A stretch of DNA of 64,000 nt from positions 39,588-103,587 of the forward strand of contig JAAVHI010000026.1 of NCBI GenBank assembly GCA_014799785.1, written 5' to 3'. The notes beneath the pieces were generated by a model. That model was not told the DNA's origin, did not search any database, and saw nothing but the letters and a program-made list of their open reading frames with translations. The first letter of the stretch is position 1. Each line of letters opens with the position of its first letter. The stretch comes from Ruminococcus sp. (lineage in GTDB: Bacteria > Bacillota > Clostridia > Oscillospirales > Ruminococcaceae). The translations under genes were made by a program, and so were the position numbers. Positions 42,223 to 51,559 of the stretch are shown piece by piece.

Positions 42223-43548
42223 TTATTTATACGGCTTTATTTTCATGTAAATAAGTCCCGCAGTGTCGGCAAGAAACCAGCCTATCGGTATGGATATCCA
42301 TATTCCGAATACGCCCACAGCTTCATATCCCGATAAAAGGTACGCAAGCGCAACTCTCGTTCCGAGAGAAATAACCGTCAGGATAAGGGACATTTCGGGT
42401 TTATTGATACCCCGATAATAGCCGTACAGCAGAAAAAGTATGCCTATTCCTACGTAAAAAGCTCCCTCGGTCATGAGATACTGTGAGCCTGTATGTATGA
42501 TGCCAGTCTCCTCGGCCTTCACGAAAATTTTCATAAGGCTTTCGGAAAATACGACCACCGCCGCCGAAACCGCAATGCAGAATACTGCCGAGATAAAAAA
42601 GGACTTTTTGATACATTCGCGTATTCTGCCATACTCCTTTGCGCCGTAGTTTCTCGACACGAAAAGGGAAAAGGCATTGCCGAATTCCTGCGCGGGCATA
42701 TACGCAAGAGTGTCTATTTTTACCGCAACGGTAAACGCCGCCATAACGGTCGTACCGAAGCTGTTTACAAGTCCCTGTATCATAAGTATGCCGAAGTTCA
42801 TTACGGACTGCTGAACCGACGCAGAAAACGACATACGGAGCGTTTCGGAAATCTCGCCTTTTTCAAAGTGTATTTCCGAAAGTCCAACGCGCAGATTTTG
42901 CTCTCTTATAAGTGAGTATAATGCAAGTCCGACTCCCGAAACGGCCTGTGCAATCAGCGTTGCATAGGCTGCACCTTTTACTCCGAGGTTCAGATAAACA
43001 ACAAAAATTATGTCCAGCAAAATGTTTATTACCGAAGCCGTGCCGAGAAATACCAGCGGCGTAACGGAATTGCCGAAAGCGCGTAGCATATAGGCATAGT
43101 AATTGTACAGAAAAATAAAAATAATTCCCGACAGAATTATCCGCACATAATCCGCGGTCATATCCAGAATTTCGGACGGAGTTTTCAGCAGACCTATTAT
43201 TCCGTTCACCGAGCAAAGCGTGATGATTTCGGCGGTCAGGGAAACCGTTCCGATAAGGATAAAAGCGGCGGCTATTGTATTTTTCTGTTTTTGCGGGACA
43301 TTCCCTCCGCAGTAATAGGAAACAAGCGCGCCGCTTCCCATGCAGAGACCGATTATTATGGAGTACAGAAATGTCGTGAGCGTGTAGGTGCTTCCAACCG
43401 CGGCAAGAGCGTTCTCGCCGAGATAACGTCCGACGATAAGCGTGTCGGCAATATTGTATATCTGCTGGAGCAGATTTCCCGCGATCATTGGCAAAGCAAA
43501 TCCAAGCAGGACTTTTGTAATGCTTCCCGATGTCAGGTCAGTTTTCAT
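42223..43548 (-). CDS. MATE-family multidrug/cation exporter
   Basis: A 441-residue protein with about twelve membrane segments, of the MATE/NorM group. It begins TSGSITKVLLGFALPMIAGNL followed by LLQQIYNIADTLIVGRYLG, the typical first two helices. The second half repeats the pattern (MSFSASVQQSVMNFGILMIQG). ATG 43548 is used because GGTGG lies just upstream; the ATG at 43572 has no site. It is predicted to export drugs or metabolites using an ion gradient. The neighbouring AraC/GyrI regulator may control it. Confidence 0.92.
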   Translation of the reverse strand: MKTDLTSGSITKVLLGFALPMIAGNLLQQIYNIADTLIVGRYLGENALAAVGSTYTLTTFLYSIIIGLCMGSGALVSYYCGGNVPQKQKNTIAAAFILIGTVSLTAEIITLCSVNGIIGLLKTPSEILDMTADYVRIILSGIIFIFLYNYYAYMLRAFGNSVTPLVFLGTASVINILLDIIFVVYLNLGVKGAAYATLIAQAVSGVGLALYSLIREQNLRVGLSEIHFEKGEISETLRMSFSASVQQSVMNFGILMIQGLVNSFGTTVMAAFTVAVKIDTLAYMPAQEFGNAFSLFVSRNYGAKEYGRIRECIKKSFFISAVFCIAVSAAVVVFSESLMKIFVKAEETGIIHTGSQYLMTEGAFYVGIGILFLLYGYYRGINKPEMSLILTVISLGTRVALAYLLSGYEAVGVFGIWISIPIGWFLADTAGLIYMKIKPYK

Positions 43549-43633
43549 AATTACCACCAATTTTTTCAGCATTGTTTTACAATAGCATTATATCACATTT
43601 GAGCAGTTGTTTCAACCCGGTTTGGTATCTCCA

Positions 43634-43671
43634 CAAAAAAGCGCGGACGTTTTGTCGGAAACGTCCGCGCT
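43634..43671 (-). terminator. Rho-independent terminator of the AraC-type gene
   Basis: A 13-bp perfect stem (43640-43652 with 43659-43671) is followed on the minus strand by a T run. Confidence 0.85.
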
Positions 43672-43687
43672 CTGTGCAGTATTCTTG

Positions 43688-44551
43688 TTATTTCTTTTCA
43701 ACGGATATCCATATCTCTCCCTTGTAGCTGTCCGTGGGGTAAACCTCAAGGTCGAAATTTCCCGCAGGCTTGTAGGGAGATGACGGGAAAAATTCCGCGA
43801 AAATACTGTGCCATGCCCGCTGGATATTCTCCGGGCTCAGGCTGCCGATATCGAAAACAGCCCATTCAGCGGATGGAACATCAACAGTCTTGTAACCGTC
43901 GGGTACGTCTCCGCCCGCATACTCCGCGCCGATAAGATAGGGGAAATCCTTTACTTTTGTGGAATCCTCCATGCACATGCCCACAACGCTGCCGCCCAGA
44001 ACGCCGTCCTTTTTGCCGCTTTCGGCAAGATATTTCACTGTGCCGTTGTCATGACATTCCGTCCAGAAAGCGGGGATATCGCTTCTGCCCTGAACGTCCT
44101 CGATCTTCTCGAAACGCTGCTGCTTTGCAATGATCGTAAACGCTTCTTTTTTCATAATTTTGTAGTCCATAGAACTACCGCCTTTCACAGAAATTGACAC
44201 GGAAAGTCTTGCAAAAGATCTGAGCGCCGCGCCGTTTTTCCGAACGGCATTCGGAGCAGTCCCGTGGAAACGGGTAAACGCACGTGTAAAGCCCTCGGGC
44301 GTATCGTAGCCGTATTTCAGCGCGATGTCGATAATTTTTTCGTCCGTGGACACAAGCTCGCTGCCGGCAAGAGTAAGCCTGCGGTTACGGATATATTCTC
44401 CCACGGTAAAGCCGCAGAGAATGGAAAAAATTTTCTGAAAATAAAAGCTTGACACATTCATCTCGCGGGCTATGCGTTCATAGTCCGTCGGCTCGGTTAT
44501 ATGCTCCTCAATGTAGTCCACCGCGTTTTGAAAGCTTTTCACCCAGTCCAT
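43688..44551 (-). CDS. AraC-family regulator with GyrI-like effector domain
   Basis: A 287-residue protein. Residues ~1-105 form the two-HTH AraC DNA-binding domain (ITEPTDYERIAREMNVSSFY, GFTVGEYIRNRRLTLAG, IALKYGYDTPEGFTRAF). From ~125 a GyrI/BltR-like ligand domain begins (YKIMKKEAFTIIAKQQRFE) and ends with FDLEVYPTD and EIWISVEKK. This Rob-like order binds lipophilic compounds and activates efflux genes. AAGGAGGT precedes the start. It lies upstream of the MATE gene on the same strand. Confidence 0.92.
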   Translation of the reverse strand: MDWVKSFQNAVDYIEEHITEPTDYERIAREMNVSSFYFQKIFSILCGFTVGEYIRNRRLTLAGSELVSTDEKIIDIALKYGYDTPEGFTRAFTRFHGTAPNAVRKNGAALRSFARLSVSISVKGGSSMDYKIMKKEAFTIIAKQQRFEKIEDVQGRSDIPAFWTECHDNGTVKYLAESGKKDGVLGGSVVGMCMEDSTKVKDFPYLIGAEYAGGDVPDGYKTVDVPSAEWAVFDIGSLSPENIQRAWHSIFAEFFPSSPYKPAGNFDLEVYPTDSYKGEIWISVEKK

Positions 44552-44731
44552 TGCCGTACCTCCTTGTCTGTATCTATTGTAGCACGTTCCTCAGCCGCGT
44601 TCATGATTTTTTCTGCACACTTCTGTTATTTCTCACGCAAAAAATTTGTACTGTTTAATTATATACCAACAGATTATTTTCGTCAAGAATAGTGTTTGAT
44701 AAAAACAGCGGAAGTATCTTTCGTCTCGGAA

Positions 44732-44767
44732 GAAAAACTTGCCGCCGTCACTATAGACGGCGGCAAG
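44732..44767 (-). terminator. Rho-independent terminator of the sigma-factor cluster
   Basis: A perfect 12-bp stem (44738-44749 with 44756-44767) has a 6-nt loop and a minus-strand T run. Confidence 0.85.
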
Positions 44768-44771
44768 GCTG

Positions 44772-46058
44772 TTATTGGTTTACGGAGTAGTTTATTGTTG
44801 CGGACTTCATGGTGTATTCGATCTTAGGTATTGACGCCAGATATTCTTCATATTCCGCATCGCTCATGTTGGGATCAAGCGTTACCCAGTCGCCGGGCTG
44901 GGGGTCACGTCCAGAGTAGCAGAATGTGATAACACCGTTGTTTGCAACAAATTTGCTGAAGCCTTTAACGTTTATGGTATATGTATCCAGCAGCTTGTTG
45001 TCCCTGTAAATTTTAAAAGTGATATTTCCTTTTCCGTCGGCAACATAGGTGATAACGTTTCCGTCGTCGTCAACAGTCATGTTAAACTCTCTCTGGCTTT
45101 TGGTCTTTATTACAGAGAGTTCGTTACCGTCAAAAACATAAAATTCGCCGTCCTTGAAAAACTCCCTGTTCTTCTTATCATGCTCGCTGATATAGGCGCT
45201 GACGTCCTCGCCCTCGGGTACTGTTATCATGAAGCTGTCTCCGATGTCGCGGCTTTCCTCGCTGTACCAGATGATCTTTCCGTTGGATTCGTAAAGCTGC
45301 TGAACGCTTCTCTGCTCTTTAAACGTTACCTCTCCTGTTTTCAGGTCGATAATGCCGCAGTAATCCTTGCAGTCTTTCGGAGCGGAGCCGCCTGCGTTTT
45401 TCTGAAAGCCAACATAATCGCCCACTACGACAAGAAAATTTAAAACGTCAAGCGGACTGTCCTGATCTAATGTGTAAAGCACCTGCTTGTTTTTGCCGTC
45501 CATATCGGTGGAGTAGATCGTTCTGTGATTTGCTTTCATGTAGACGATCTTTTCGCCGTTGGTATCAATGTTGAAGGCTTTGGGGGCGCGGTATTTGGCT
45601 ACCTCGTTAAGCTCGCTGTCAAGCTTGATTATTACGGTCTCCCTCATTGAAAAGCCGTATGCCTCGGAATAGATCAGGTAAAAATACTCGCCGCACTGCT
45701 TGAGCCTGTCGTTCATTATGCCAATATTTTCGCCCTTGTCGTTAGTGTATCTGCTGACTTTGTAGGATTTTTCCATTCTGCCGTTTTCGTCAAGAGAGAA
45801 GTAGTACACGCATTTTGCATCAGTATCCGTACCCTCGTAGAACACGGTTCCGTCGTCGGCTATCATGCAGATGCAGCCGTTGTATGGGACTTCAATTGGG
45901 TCGCTTTCTTCAAATGTAACGCCTGTCTTTTTAGCTTCGGGCTCCGCTTCCGTCTGAACAGCGGGAACGTCCTCTGCGGCGAAAGTCATGGGTACGCAGG
46001 AAAATGCCATAGCCAGCGCGGCAGAAACCGCAGCAATAGCTTTGATAGATTTTTTCAT
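44772..46058 (-). CDS. secreted protein, probably beta-propeller-like, 428 aa
   Basis: ATG 46058 behind AAAGGAGC gives a Sec signal peptide (MKKSIKAIAAVSAALAMAFS, cleavage near TFAAED). The mature part has repeated short beta units ending in variants of DGKN/DENG (ADDGTVFYEG, FSLDENGRMEK, STDMDGKNKQVLYTLD), like DUF5050-type propellers. No anchoring motif is seen. It lies 69 bp after the putative anti-sigma gene on the same strand, so it may belong to the sigma regulon. Confidence 0.65.
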   Translation of the reverse strand: MKKSIKAIAAVSAALAMAFSCVPMTFAAEDVPAVQTEAEPEAKKTGVTFEESDPIEVPYNGCICMIADDGTVFYEGTDTDAKCVYYFSLDENGRMEKSYKVSRYTNDKGENIGIMNDRLKQCGEYFYLIYSEAYGFSMRETVIIKLDSELNEVAKYRAPKAFNIDTNGEKIVYMKANHRTIYSTDMDGKNKQVLYTLDQDSPLDVLNFLVVVGDYVGFQKNAGGSAPKDCKDYCGIIDLKTGEVTFKEQRSVQQLYESNGKIIWYSEESRDIGDSFMITVPEGEDVSAYISEHDKKNREFFKDGEFYVFDGNELSVIKTKSQREFNMTVDDDGNVITYVADGKGNITFKIYRDNKLLDTYTINVKGFSKFVANNGVITFCYSGRDPQPGDWVTLDPNMSDAEYEEYLASIPKIEYTMKSATINYSVNQ

Positions 46059-46127
46059 ATTGTTAGCTCCTTTTCTGTTGTGATTTTTAAGCAAAATTTA
46101 TTTTTCATGTCACTTCTCATTGTCATT

Positions 46128-47192
46128 TTACTTTGGGGCTTCTGTGAACGTTTTGTCGGTGATAAATACCGTTTCCCTGTAGGTGTAGCTGAACGTGTTG
46201 TCACCGTCGAAAACAAAGGGTTCGAGGATAGGCTCGCTTATTGGGTGAAGCTCCTCACGGTAGGCGATAACGATATAGTCGCCCTCAATAGGATTTTGAC
46301 TGCGCCAGAAAGCCTCGCCATTAGCGTTGGTTCTGGTAAGAACGTATCCGCCGTATTCGTCGGTGTAGCCCTCCGCCATTTTTCCGTCGGCAGGCTTTAG
46401 TATAACCGTGTAGTCGGGCAGGGGATTGCCGTCCGCGTCTTGGAGGGTTATTCCGATCTTTGCGTACTTATAGACGTCGTTATAGATAGAGCTTTCTTTA
46501 ACTTCTCTCAGAACTATTTCCGTGGTATTTTCATCAACAGTTATAGGAGTGTACGCTTCTCCCACGCTGTCGGAAAAATAAAAATATTCTAAATGTCCGC
46601 CGCCCGTATGAACGTAAGTGTCTATAAAAAGTTCGGCGTTCGGCAGCGCGTTTGATGTAATGAAAACATAATCTCCGTAAGGGATAAGCACCTCCGTCGA
46701 TCTTTCGTAGGTAATGGGAATAGTTCCTACCCTGTCCTCATTTTCTTTATCAAAGTAGTACTGGTTCAGCGGCGAATCCGAATCTTCATTATAAATTATC
46801 GGCAGATAGTCCACCCGCAGATTTTTAATGAAAGTGCCGTCATTCCAGTCCACCACCTTGATCTTTACAAGCGCGGTATCGGGAGGTATCTCCGTGATCT
46901 CAGGCGCACTCGTCACCTCATTTCCGCTTACCGCGGGAGGGCCTTGATAAAAGTGTGGATCGCGGGCAATGGCTGTCCTGCCGGTTATCAACGCGGCAAA
47001 AACCGCTGCCGCCGCGCATAACGCGGTAATAACTTTTTTTGATACGCCTCCCTTTTTAAGTTCGAGACGAGACGTTTCCAACGGGATAGGGACTTCGGTC
47101 TCCTCGGTTTCAAGCCGCGAGAAAATCTTTTCTTTCAGCTTTTCGTCCGCGGAAACGGTGTCGTAAGCCTTTTTTATTTCACTGATCTTCAT
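46128..47192 (-). CDS. probable anti-sigma factor, single-span, 354 aa
   Basis: A 354-residue protein 11 bp after the ECF sigma gene. The cytoplasmic ~55 residues begin MKISEIKKAYDTVSADEKLK. One membrane span (VITALCAAAAVFAALITG) follows, then ~270 extracytoplasmic residues. These include Cna_B/carboxypeptidase-regulatory-like beta segments (ITLQDADGNPLPDYTVILKP, VLTRTNANGEAFW). Location after a sigma factor and the inside-span-outside layout are those of anti-sigma factors, though no canonical zinc motif is present. Confidence 0.75.
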   Translation of the reverse strand: MKISEIKKAYDTVSADEKLKEKIFSRLETEETEVPIPLETSRLELKKGGVSKKVITALCAAAAVFAALITGRTAIARDPHFYQGPPAVSGNEVTSAPEITEIPPDTALVKIKVVDWNDGTFIKNLRVDYLPIIYNEDSDSPLNQYYFDKENEDRVGTIPITYERSTEVLIPYGDYVFITSNALPNAELFIDTYVHTGGGHLEYFYFSDSVGEAYTPITVDENTTEIVLREVKESSIYNDVYKYAKIGITLQDADGNPLPDYTVILKPADGKMAEGYTDEYGGYVLTRTNANGEAFWRSQNPIEGDYIVIAYREELHPISEPILEPFVFDGDNTFSYTYRETVFITDKTFTEAPK

Positions 47193-47203
47193 AAGCGCTC
47201 CTT

Positions 47204-47692
47204 TCAGTCCTCAAGCTCTATGCGGAGCTGTTTTCTTGCCTGATACAAGTCCGAGCCTACCGTGCCCGCGCTTTTTCCCGTTGCGGCGGCGATCTCCTCA
47301 ATGGACATTCCCTCGTAATAAAAGAGGTAGACCGCGTTCCTGCGCGCTTCGGGAAGCTTTCGTATCAGCTCCAGCAGTTCACAGCGGTGCAGATTTCCGT
47401 CCGTGGAAACGCAGGGGTATTCCTCCAGCGGCTGGAATTTTCTGAAAGCGGAAAAACGGTTCAGGTCACGGCAATAGTTGATTGTCACACGGATAAGCCA
47501 CGCTTTTTTGTGGCTCTCGTCGCGAAATCCCGCCGCAGAGGCTTCCGTGCTTTTGGCAAGCCGCATGAAAACCTCCTGAACAACGTCCTCGGCGTCATGG
47601 TAGTTTCGGGTGTTCTGAACGGCAATTCGCAGAACAGTGTCGGAATAGGCTTCAAAGTCCTGTTCCAGCAGAAATTTTTCCTGTTGAGTCAT
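47204..47692 (-). CDS. ECF-type RNA polymerase sigma factor
   Basis: A 162-residue sigma-70 family ECF protein. Region 2 contains YSDTVLRIAVQNTRNYHDAE and DVVQEVFMRLAKS (-10 recognition, core binding). Region 4 contains LPEARRNAVYLFYYEGMS and IEEIAAATGKSAGTVGSDLY (-35 HTH). GAAAGGAAG precedes the start. It is expected to be held inactive by the product of the next gene and to respond to envelope or external signals. Confidence 0.93.
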   Translation of the reverse strand: MTQQEKFLLEQDFEAYSDTVLRIAVQNTRNYHDAEDVVQEVFMRLAKSTEASAAGFRDESHKKAWLIRVTINYCRDLNRFSAFRKFQPLEEYPCVSTDGNLHRCELLELIRKLPEARRNAVYLFYYEGMSIEEIAAATGKSAGTVGSDLYQARKQLRIELED

Positions 47693-47804
47693 TGCAATGT
47701 ACTTCCTTTCGGTCGCGTCTCACTAATAAAACGAATGAGAAAGGCATTTTTTTGCACTATAAAAAAATTTTTTTAATATAACGGCAAAAGATAAAATCCG
47801 TATA

Positions 47805-47837
47805 AAATAAAATCCGCCTGCAAAGCGCAGACGGATA
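47805..47837 (-). terminator. Rho-independent terminator of the pyrophosphatase gene
   Basis: A 10-bp stem ATCCGCCTGC/GCAGACGGAT (one wobble); the minus-strand side is followed by T-rich sequence. Confidence 0.7.
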
Positions 47838-47842
47838 CAGTG

Positions 47843-48388
47843 TTATTCTTTTATCTTGCCCTTGCAGAAGCTGTCAATGTAACGGTCTATGCACCGCTCG
47901 ATTATAGTGACGGCCTCGTCTCTGCCTTTCATTTCGTCGATGACCGTTTCCTTGCCCTCCAACGATTTGTACACCGTAAAGAAGTGGGACATCTCCTCAA
48001 AAACGTGCTTGGGAAGCTCGTCTATATCCTTGTAGGAATTGTAGGTTGGGTCGTTGAACGGTATCGCGATTATCTTGTCGTCCCGCGCGCCGTTGTCAAG
48101 CATTGAGATAACGCCGATAGGGTAGCACTTCACAAGCGCAAGAGAGCATATAGGCTCGGAGCAGAGCACCAGCACGTCCAGCGGATCGCCGTCCTCGGCG
48201 TAGGTGCGGGGGATAAACCCGTAGTTCGCGGGGTAGTGAGTGGAGGTGTACAAAACCCTGTCCAGCAGCAGGAAGCCCGTTTTCTTGTCAAGCTCGTACT
48301 TCATTTTGCTGCCCTTTTGAATTTCAATTACCGCAAAAAAGTTCTCCTTTGTAATACGGTTTGGGGATATGTCGTGCCAGATGTTCAT
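47843..48388 (-). CDS. ppa: inorganic pyrophosphatase, family I
   Basis: A 181-residue soluble type I pyrophosphatase. It has EIQKGSKMKYELDKKTG, YPANYGFIPRTYAEDGDPLD with the metal-binding Asp signature (DGDPLDVLV), and PFNDPTYNSYKDIDEL. It hydrolyses pyrophosphate made in biosynthesis. The length fits the family. AAAGGAAA precedes the start. It is a single gene with its own terminator. Confidence 0.95.
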   Translation of the reverse strand: MNIWHDISPNRITKENFFAVIEIQKGSKMKYELDKKTGFLLLDRVLYTSTHYPANYGFIPRTYAEDGDPLDVLVLCSEPICSLALVKCYPIGVISMLDNGARDDKIIAIPFNDPTYNSYKDIDELPKHVFEEMSHFFTVYKSLEGKETVIDEMKGRDEAVTIIERCIDRYIDSFCKGKIKE

Positions 48389-48430
48389 AGTTATTTTCCT
48401 TTCCTGAAATAAAATTTAAAACAAACCTGA

Positions 48431-48461
48431 CCGCCCCCTTGAGGGAGCATCAGAATATTAT
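48431..48461. repeat. partial copy of the ~82-bp G+C-rich repeat
   Basis: CCGCCCCCTTGAGGGAGCAT followed by CAGAATATTA matches the first ~30 bp of the repeats at 63882 and 49493. It lies just after the glycosyltransferase stop codon. Confidence 0.65.
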
Positions 48462-48466
48462 AGCGT

Positions 48467-49444
48467 TTACGATTTGTTACGGCGGGTTTGACTTTCGCCG
48501 CGGGGCGTTCCCCGCTCCGTCTCGCCGATTATATACTTGGGTCTGTCCTTTACCTCCATATAGGTTTTTGCAAGGTACTGTCCCATAACGCCCATGCAGA
48601 AGAGCTGTATCCCTCCGATAAGGCAGACAAGCGTGACAATAAGGGGAGTACCCCACATTTCCTCGCCGCAGATAAGGGTCTTTACGGCCATTGCAATCGC
48701 AAGGACTAAAAAGACCAGTCCCATAATTACAGCCAGATACAGCGGCGCGGTGGAAAATGCCGTTATCCCCTCAAAGGAATAAAGAAGCAGCTTCCAGAAG
48801 CTCCATGTGGTCGTGCCCGCGGCGCGCTCAACGTTTTCGTATTCGATATATTTTGTGCGGAAGCCCACCCAGCTGAAAATTCCCTTTGAGAAGCGGTTGT
48901 ACTCCTGCATTGACAGTATGGCGTCCACCATCTGACGGGTCATGAAACGGAAGTCGGAGGTGCTTTCCTCAATGTGGGTCTGGGAAATTTTGTTTATTAC
49001 CTTATAGAAGCTTTTGGAGAAAAACGACAGCAGCTTCGGTTCGCCCTTTCGGGACGTCCTTTTTGTGGACGCGCAGTCGTACTCTCCGCTTGAAACGTAT
49101 TCGTACATTTGGGGCAGAAAGGCGGGAGGGTGCTGCAAATCCGCGTCCATTATCACAACATAGTCGCCATTGGAATGCTCCATGCCCGCAAGCATACCCG
49201 CTTCCTTGCCGAAGTTTCGGCTGAACGAAATGTATCGGAAACGGCTGTCCTCGGCGGAATATTTCCGCAGAATATCAAGCGTTCCGTCCTTTGAGCCGTC
49301 GTCTATAAACAGAAACTCAAATTCGAGACAGGGGTGCTCTTTTGCCATTTTCTCCGTGACCAGAAGTATTTCTTTACGGAAAAACGGCAGGACTTCCTGT
49401 TCGTTGTAGCACGGCACTATCACCGTCAGCAATTCTTTTTCCAT
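48467..49444 (-). CDS. membrane glycosyltransferase family 2 (GtrB/DPM1-like)
   Basis: A 325-residue GT2 enzyme. The N-terminal GT-A domain has VIVPCYNEQEVLP, FLFIDDGSKDGT, FSRNFGKEAGMLAGM and the metal motif DADLQHPP. Two C-terminal membrane segments (LYLAVIMGLVFLVLAIAMA and IVTLVCLIGGIQLFCMGVMG) and the tail KTYMEVKDRPKYII are typical of enzymes that load a sugar onto undecaprenyl phosphate. The product probably feeds wall or polysaccharide glycosylation. Confidence 0.93.
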   Translation of the reverse strand: MEKELLTVIVPCYNEQEVLPFFRKEILLVTEKMAKEHPCLEFEFLFIDDGSKDGTLDILRKYSAEDSRFRYISFSRNFGKEAGMLAGMEHSNGDYVVIMDADLQHPPAFLPQMYEYVSSGEYDCASTKRTSRKGEPKLLSFFSKSFYKVINKISQTHIEESTSDFRFMTRQMVDAILSMQEYNRFSKGIFSWVGFRTKYIEYENVERAAGTTTWSFWKLLLYSFEGITAFSTAPLYLAVIMGLVFLVLAIAMAVKTLICGEEMWGTPLIVTLVCLIGGIQLFCMGVMGQYLAKTYMEVKDRPKYIIGETERGTPRGESQTRRNKS

Positions 49445-49492
49445 TTGTAATAGATCCTTAATAATATAAATCTTCAGATAGGCTTTTGTATA

Positions 49493-49573
49493 CCGCCCCC
49501 TTGGGAGGCATCATAAAGTGAAAAATCAATATGGTTTTATTTTGGGGGTGACTATGCCTGCGGGGGCTCTCCG
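49493..49573. repeat. copy of the ~82-bp G+C-rich repeat
   Basis: It begins CCGCCCCCTTGGGAGGCAT and ends GGGGGTGACTATGCCTGCGG then GGGCTCTCCGC, the same two ends and nearly the same length as the unit at 63882-63963; the middle is diverged. It lies between glmS and the glycosyltransferase gene. Confidence 0.75.
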
Positions 49574-51394
49574 CTATTCTACAGTTACGGACTTAGCCAA
49601 ATTTCTCGGCTTATCCACATCGCAGCCCCTCTGGACGGCGGTGTAGTAAGCGATAAGCTGCATTGCCACTACCGAAAGCATTGGCAGGAATAAGTCGTCA
49701 GCCTCGGGAAGCTCTACCTTGTAGTCGGCGATGGTTTCGTCGATATCAGCTGTTTTGCAGCATATCACTGCAACCTTAGCCCCGCGGCTCTTTACCTCAC
49801 GGACGTTTGACAATGTTTTCTCAAAAAGCGCGCTTTGGGTTGCCGCAACGATAACGGGCATACCGTCGTCGATAAGAGAAATTGTACCGTGTTTAAGCTC
49901 TCCCGCCGCGTAGGCCTCGCTGTGAATGTAGGAAATTTCCTTCAGCTTGAGAGAACCCTCCATGCTCAGCGCGTTGTCAAGACCCCGTCCGATATAGAGC
50001 AGGCTGTCCGCGTTGAAAATGTGGGACGCAACATACTGATACTGTGAAACGTCGTCCAGACAAGCCTGTATTTTTTCGGGGACTTCCAGCAGTCCCGCCG
50101 TGAGACGTTTGCATTCGGCTTCGTCTATCTTTCCATTTGCAAGAGCTACCGCAAATGCAAACAGGTACATGAACGCAACCTGAACCGCGTAGGCTTTTGT
50201 GGAGCATACGGAAATTTCGGGTCCCGCGTTGGTGTAGATGACCATGTTGGCTTCACGGGCAATTGACGAGCCCACCACGTTTACAACGGCAAGCGTGTCC
50301 GCGCCTTTTTTTCTGGAAAGCTTTAGTGCTTCGAGAGTATCGGCGGTCTCACCCGACTGGGAAATAATTACGACTAAGTCTCCTTCGGAAACAAGGGGGT
50401 CACGGTAGCGGAACTCGGAAGCGATGTCCACAATAACGGGAGTACGCGCCAACGCTTCAATAAGGTACTTGCCCACCATTCCCGAATGCATTGCCGAGCC
50501 GCAGCCCACTATGAAAATATTTTTGTAGCCGCGTATTTTTTCGTTAGTAAGTCCGCATTCGCCGAAGTCGGGCAGACCGTCCTTGACACGCGGCGAAACT
50601 GTGTTTCGCACCGCTTCGGGCTGCTCGTGGATCTCTTTCAGCATGAAATGCTCGTAGCCGCCTTTCTGCGCGGCAGTAACGTCCCACGTAGCTGTTTGAA
50701 GCTCCTTTTCGATATCCTCGCCGTGAATGTCGGTGAAGCGCACGCCCGATTCGTCCAGAATTGCGATCTCGCCCCGCTCCAGCAGGTAGTAGTCCTTAGT
50801 ATGTTCAAGTATTGCGGTAACGTCCGACGCGATGTAGCTTGCTTTTTCACCCTTTCCAACAATAAGGGGACTGTCCTTGCGCACCGCGAAAATCTTGTTT
50901 TTATGCTCCCTGAAAATAATTCCCAGAGCGTATGCGCCCTCAATGTCCTCCAGAGCCTTTTCAATGGCTTCGACGGGATCGCCCTCGTAGTAGTAGTCAA
51001 GAAGCTTTGCGACGGTCTCGGTATCCGTCTCGCTCTCAAATCCGTAGCCCTTAGACGTGAGGAACGCTTTCAGTTCGCGGTAATTCTCGATAATGCCGTT
51101 GTGGACGATAGATACCCGTCCGTTTCCGATAGGGTGGGAATTTACGTCCGAGGGCTCGCCGTGGGTCGCCCACCGTGTATGACCTATTCCGCAGGTGGCG
51201 GAAAACGTTGCCTGCGGAAGCTTTTGGGCAAGTCCCTCGTCGATCTTGCCTTTAGCCTTTACGGTTTTTATTCTGTCTCCCTCAAACACGGCTATTCCCG
51301 CCGAGTCGTAGCCCCTGTATTCAAGCTTGCGCAGAGCGTCCACCAGAATATCAGTACACCGCTCTTTTCCCACATATCCGACAATTCCGCACAT
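49574..51394 (-). CDS. glmS: glucosamine-6-phosphate synthase
   Basis: A 606-residue enzyme (normal length). The N-terminal glutaminase has Cys2 in MCGIVGYVG, GHTRWATHGEPS and HNGIIENY. Two SIS sugar-isomerase domains follow (CGSAMHSG, SQSGETADTLEAL, GRGLDNALSMEGSLKLKEIS), ending KPRNLAKSVTVE. It makes glucosamine-6-phosphate from fructose-6-phosphate and glutamine for peptidoglycan. AAGGAGCAG precedes ATG 51394. I see no glmS ribozyme in the ~180-bp upstream gap, which holds a terminator and a long imperfect inverted repeat. Confidence 0.97.
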   Translation of the reverse strand: MCGIVGYVGKERCTDILVDALRKLEYRGYDSAGIAVFEGDRIKTVKAKGKIDEGLAQKLPQATFSATCGIGHTRWATHGEPSDVNSHPIGNGRVSIVHNGIIENYRELKAFLTSKGYGFESETDTETVAKLLDYYYEGDPVEAIEKALEDIEGAYALGIIFREHKNKIFAVRKDSPLIVGKGEKASYIASDVTAILEHTKDYYLLERGEIAILDESGVRFTDIHGEDIEKELQTATWDVTAAQKGGYEHFMLKEIHEQPEAVRNTVSPRVKDGLPDFGECGLTNEKIRGYKNIFIVGCGSAMHSGMVGKYLIEALARTPVIVDIASEFRYRDPLVSEGDLVVIISQSGETADTLEALKLSRKKGADTLAVVNVVGSSIAREANMVIYTNAGPEISVCSTKAYAVQVAFMYLFAFAVALANGKIDEAECKRLTAGLLEVPEKIQACLDDVSQYQYVASHIFNADSLLYIGRGLDNALSMEGSLKLKEISYIHSEAYAAGELKHGTISLIDDGMPVIVAATQSALFEKTLSNVREVKSRGAKVAVICCKTADIDETIADYKVELPEADDLFLPMLSVVAMQLIAYYTAVQRGCDVDKPRNLAKSVTVE

Positions 51395-51426
51395 AAAACT
51401 GCTCCTTATTTCGTTAGTTGATATTC

Positions 51427-51459
51427 TACAAAAATCAGCGCCGAAACGCGTCCGGCGCT
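51427..51459 (-). terminator. terminator-like hairpin upstream of glmS
   Basis: AGCGCCG (51437-51443) pairs with CGGCGCT (51453-51459); the minus-strand side continues GATTTTTG. It may end the upp transcript or attenuate glmS. Confidence 0.6.
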
Positions 51460-51469
51460 ACAAATCCTA

Positions 51470-51559
51470 ATAACCAATAAAAGTGTAGATAAAAAATCTG
51501 CACAAAAATTCTCTATGCAAATTTTTGCTTGATTTTTTATACACTTTTTAATTGGTTAT
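51470..51559. repeat. ~40-bp imperfect inverted repeat between upp and glmS
   Basis: ATAACCAATAAAAGTGTA at the left and its near complement ending TACACTTTTTAATTGGTTAT at the right extend inward through AAAAAATC and CAAAAATT to an ~8-nt centre. It forms one long A+T-rich hairpin arm on either strand. Confidence 0.75.

Noticed and set aside
50486..51421. 311-codon plus-strand frame
   Set aside because: Antisense to glmS, which is unmistakable; the frame reflects codon bias.
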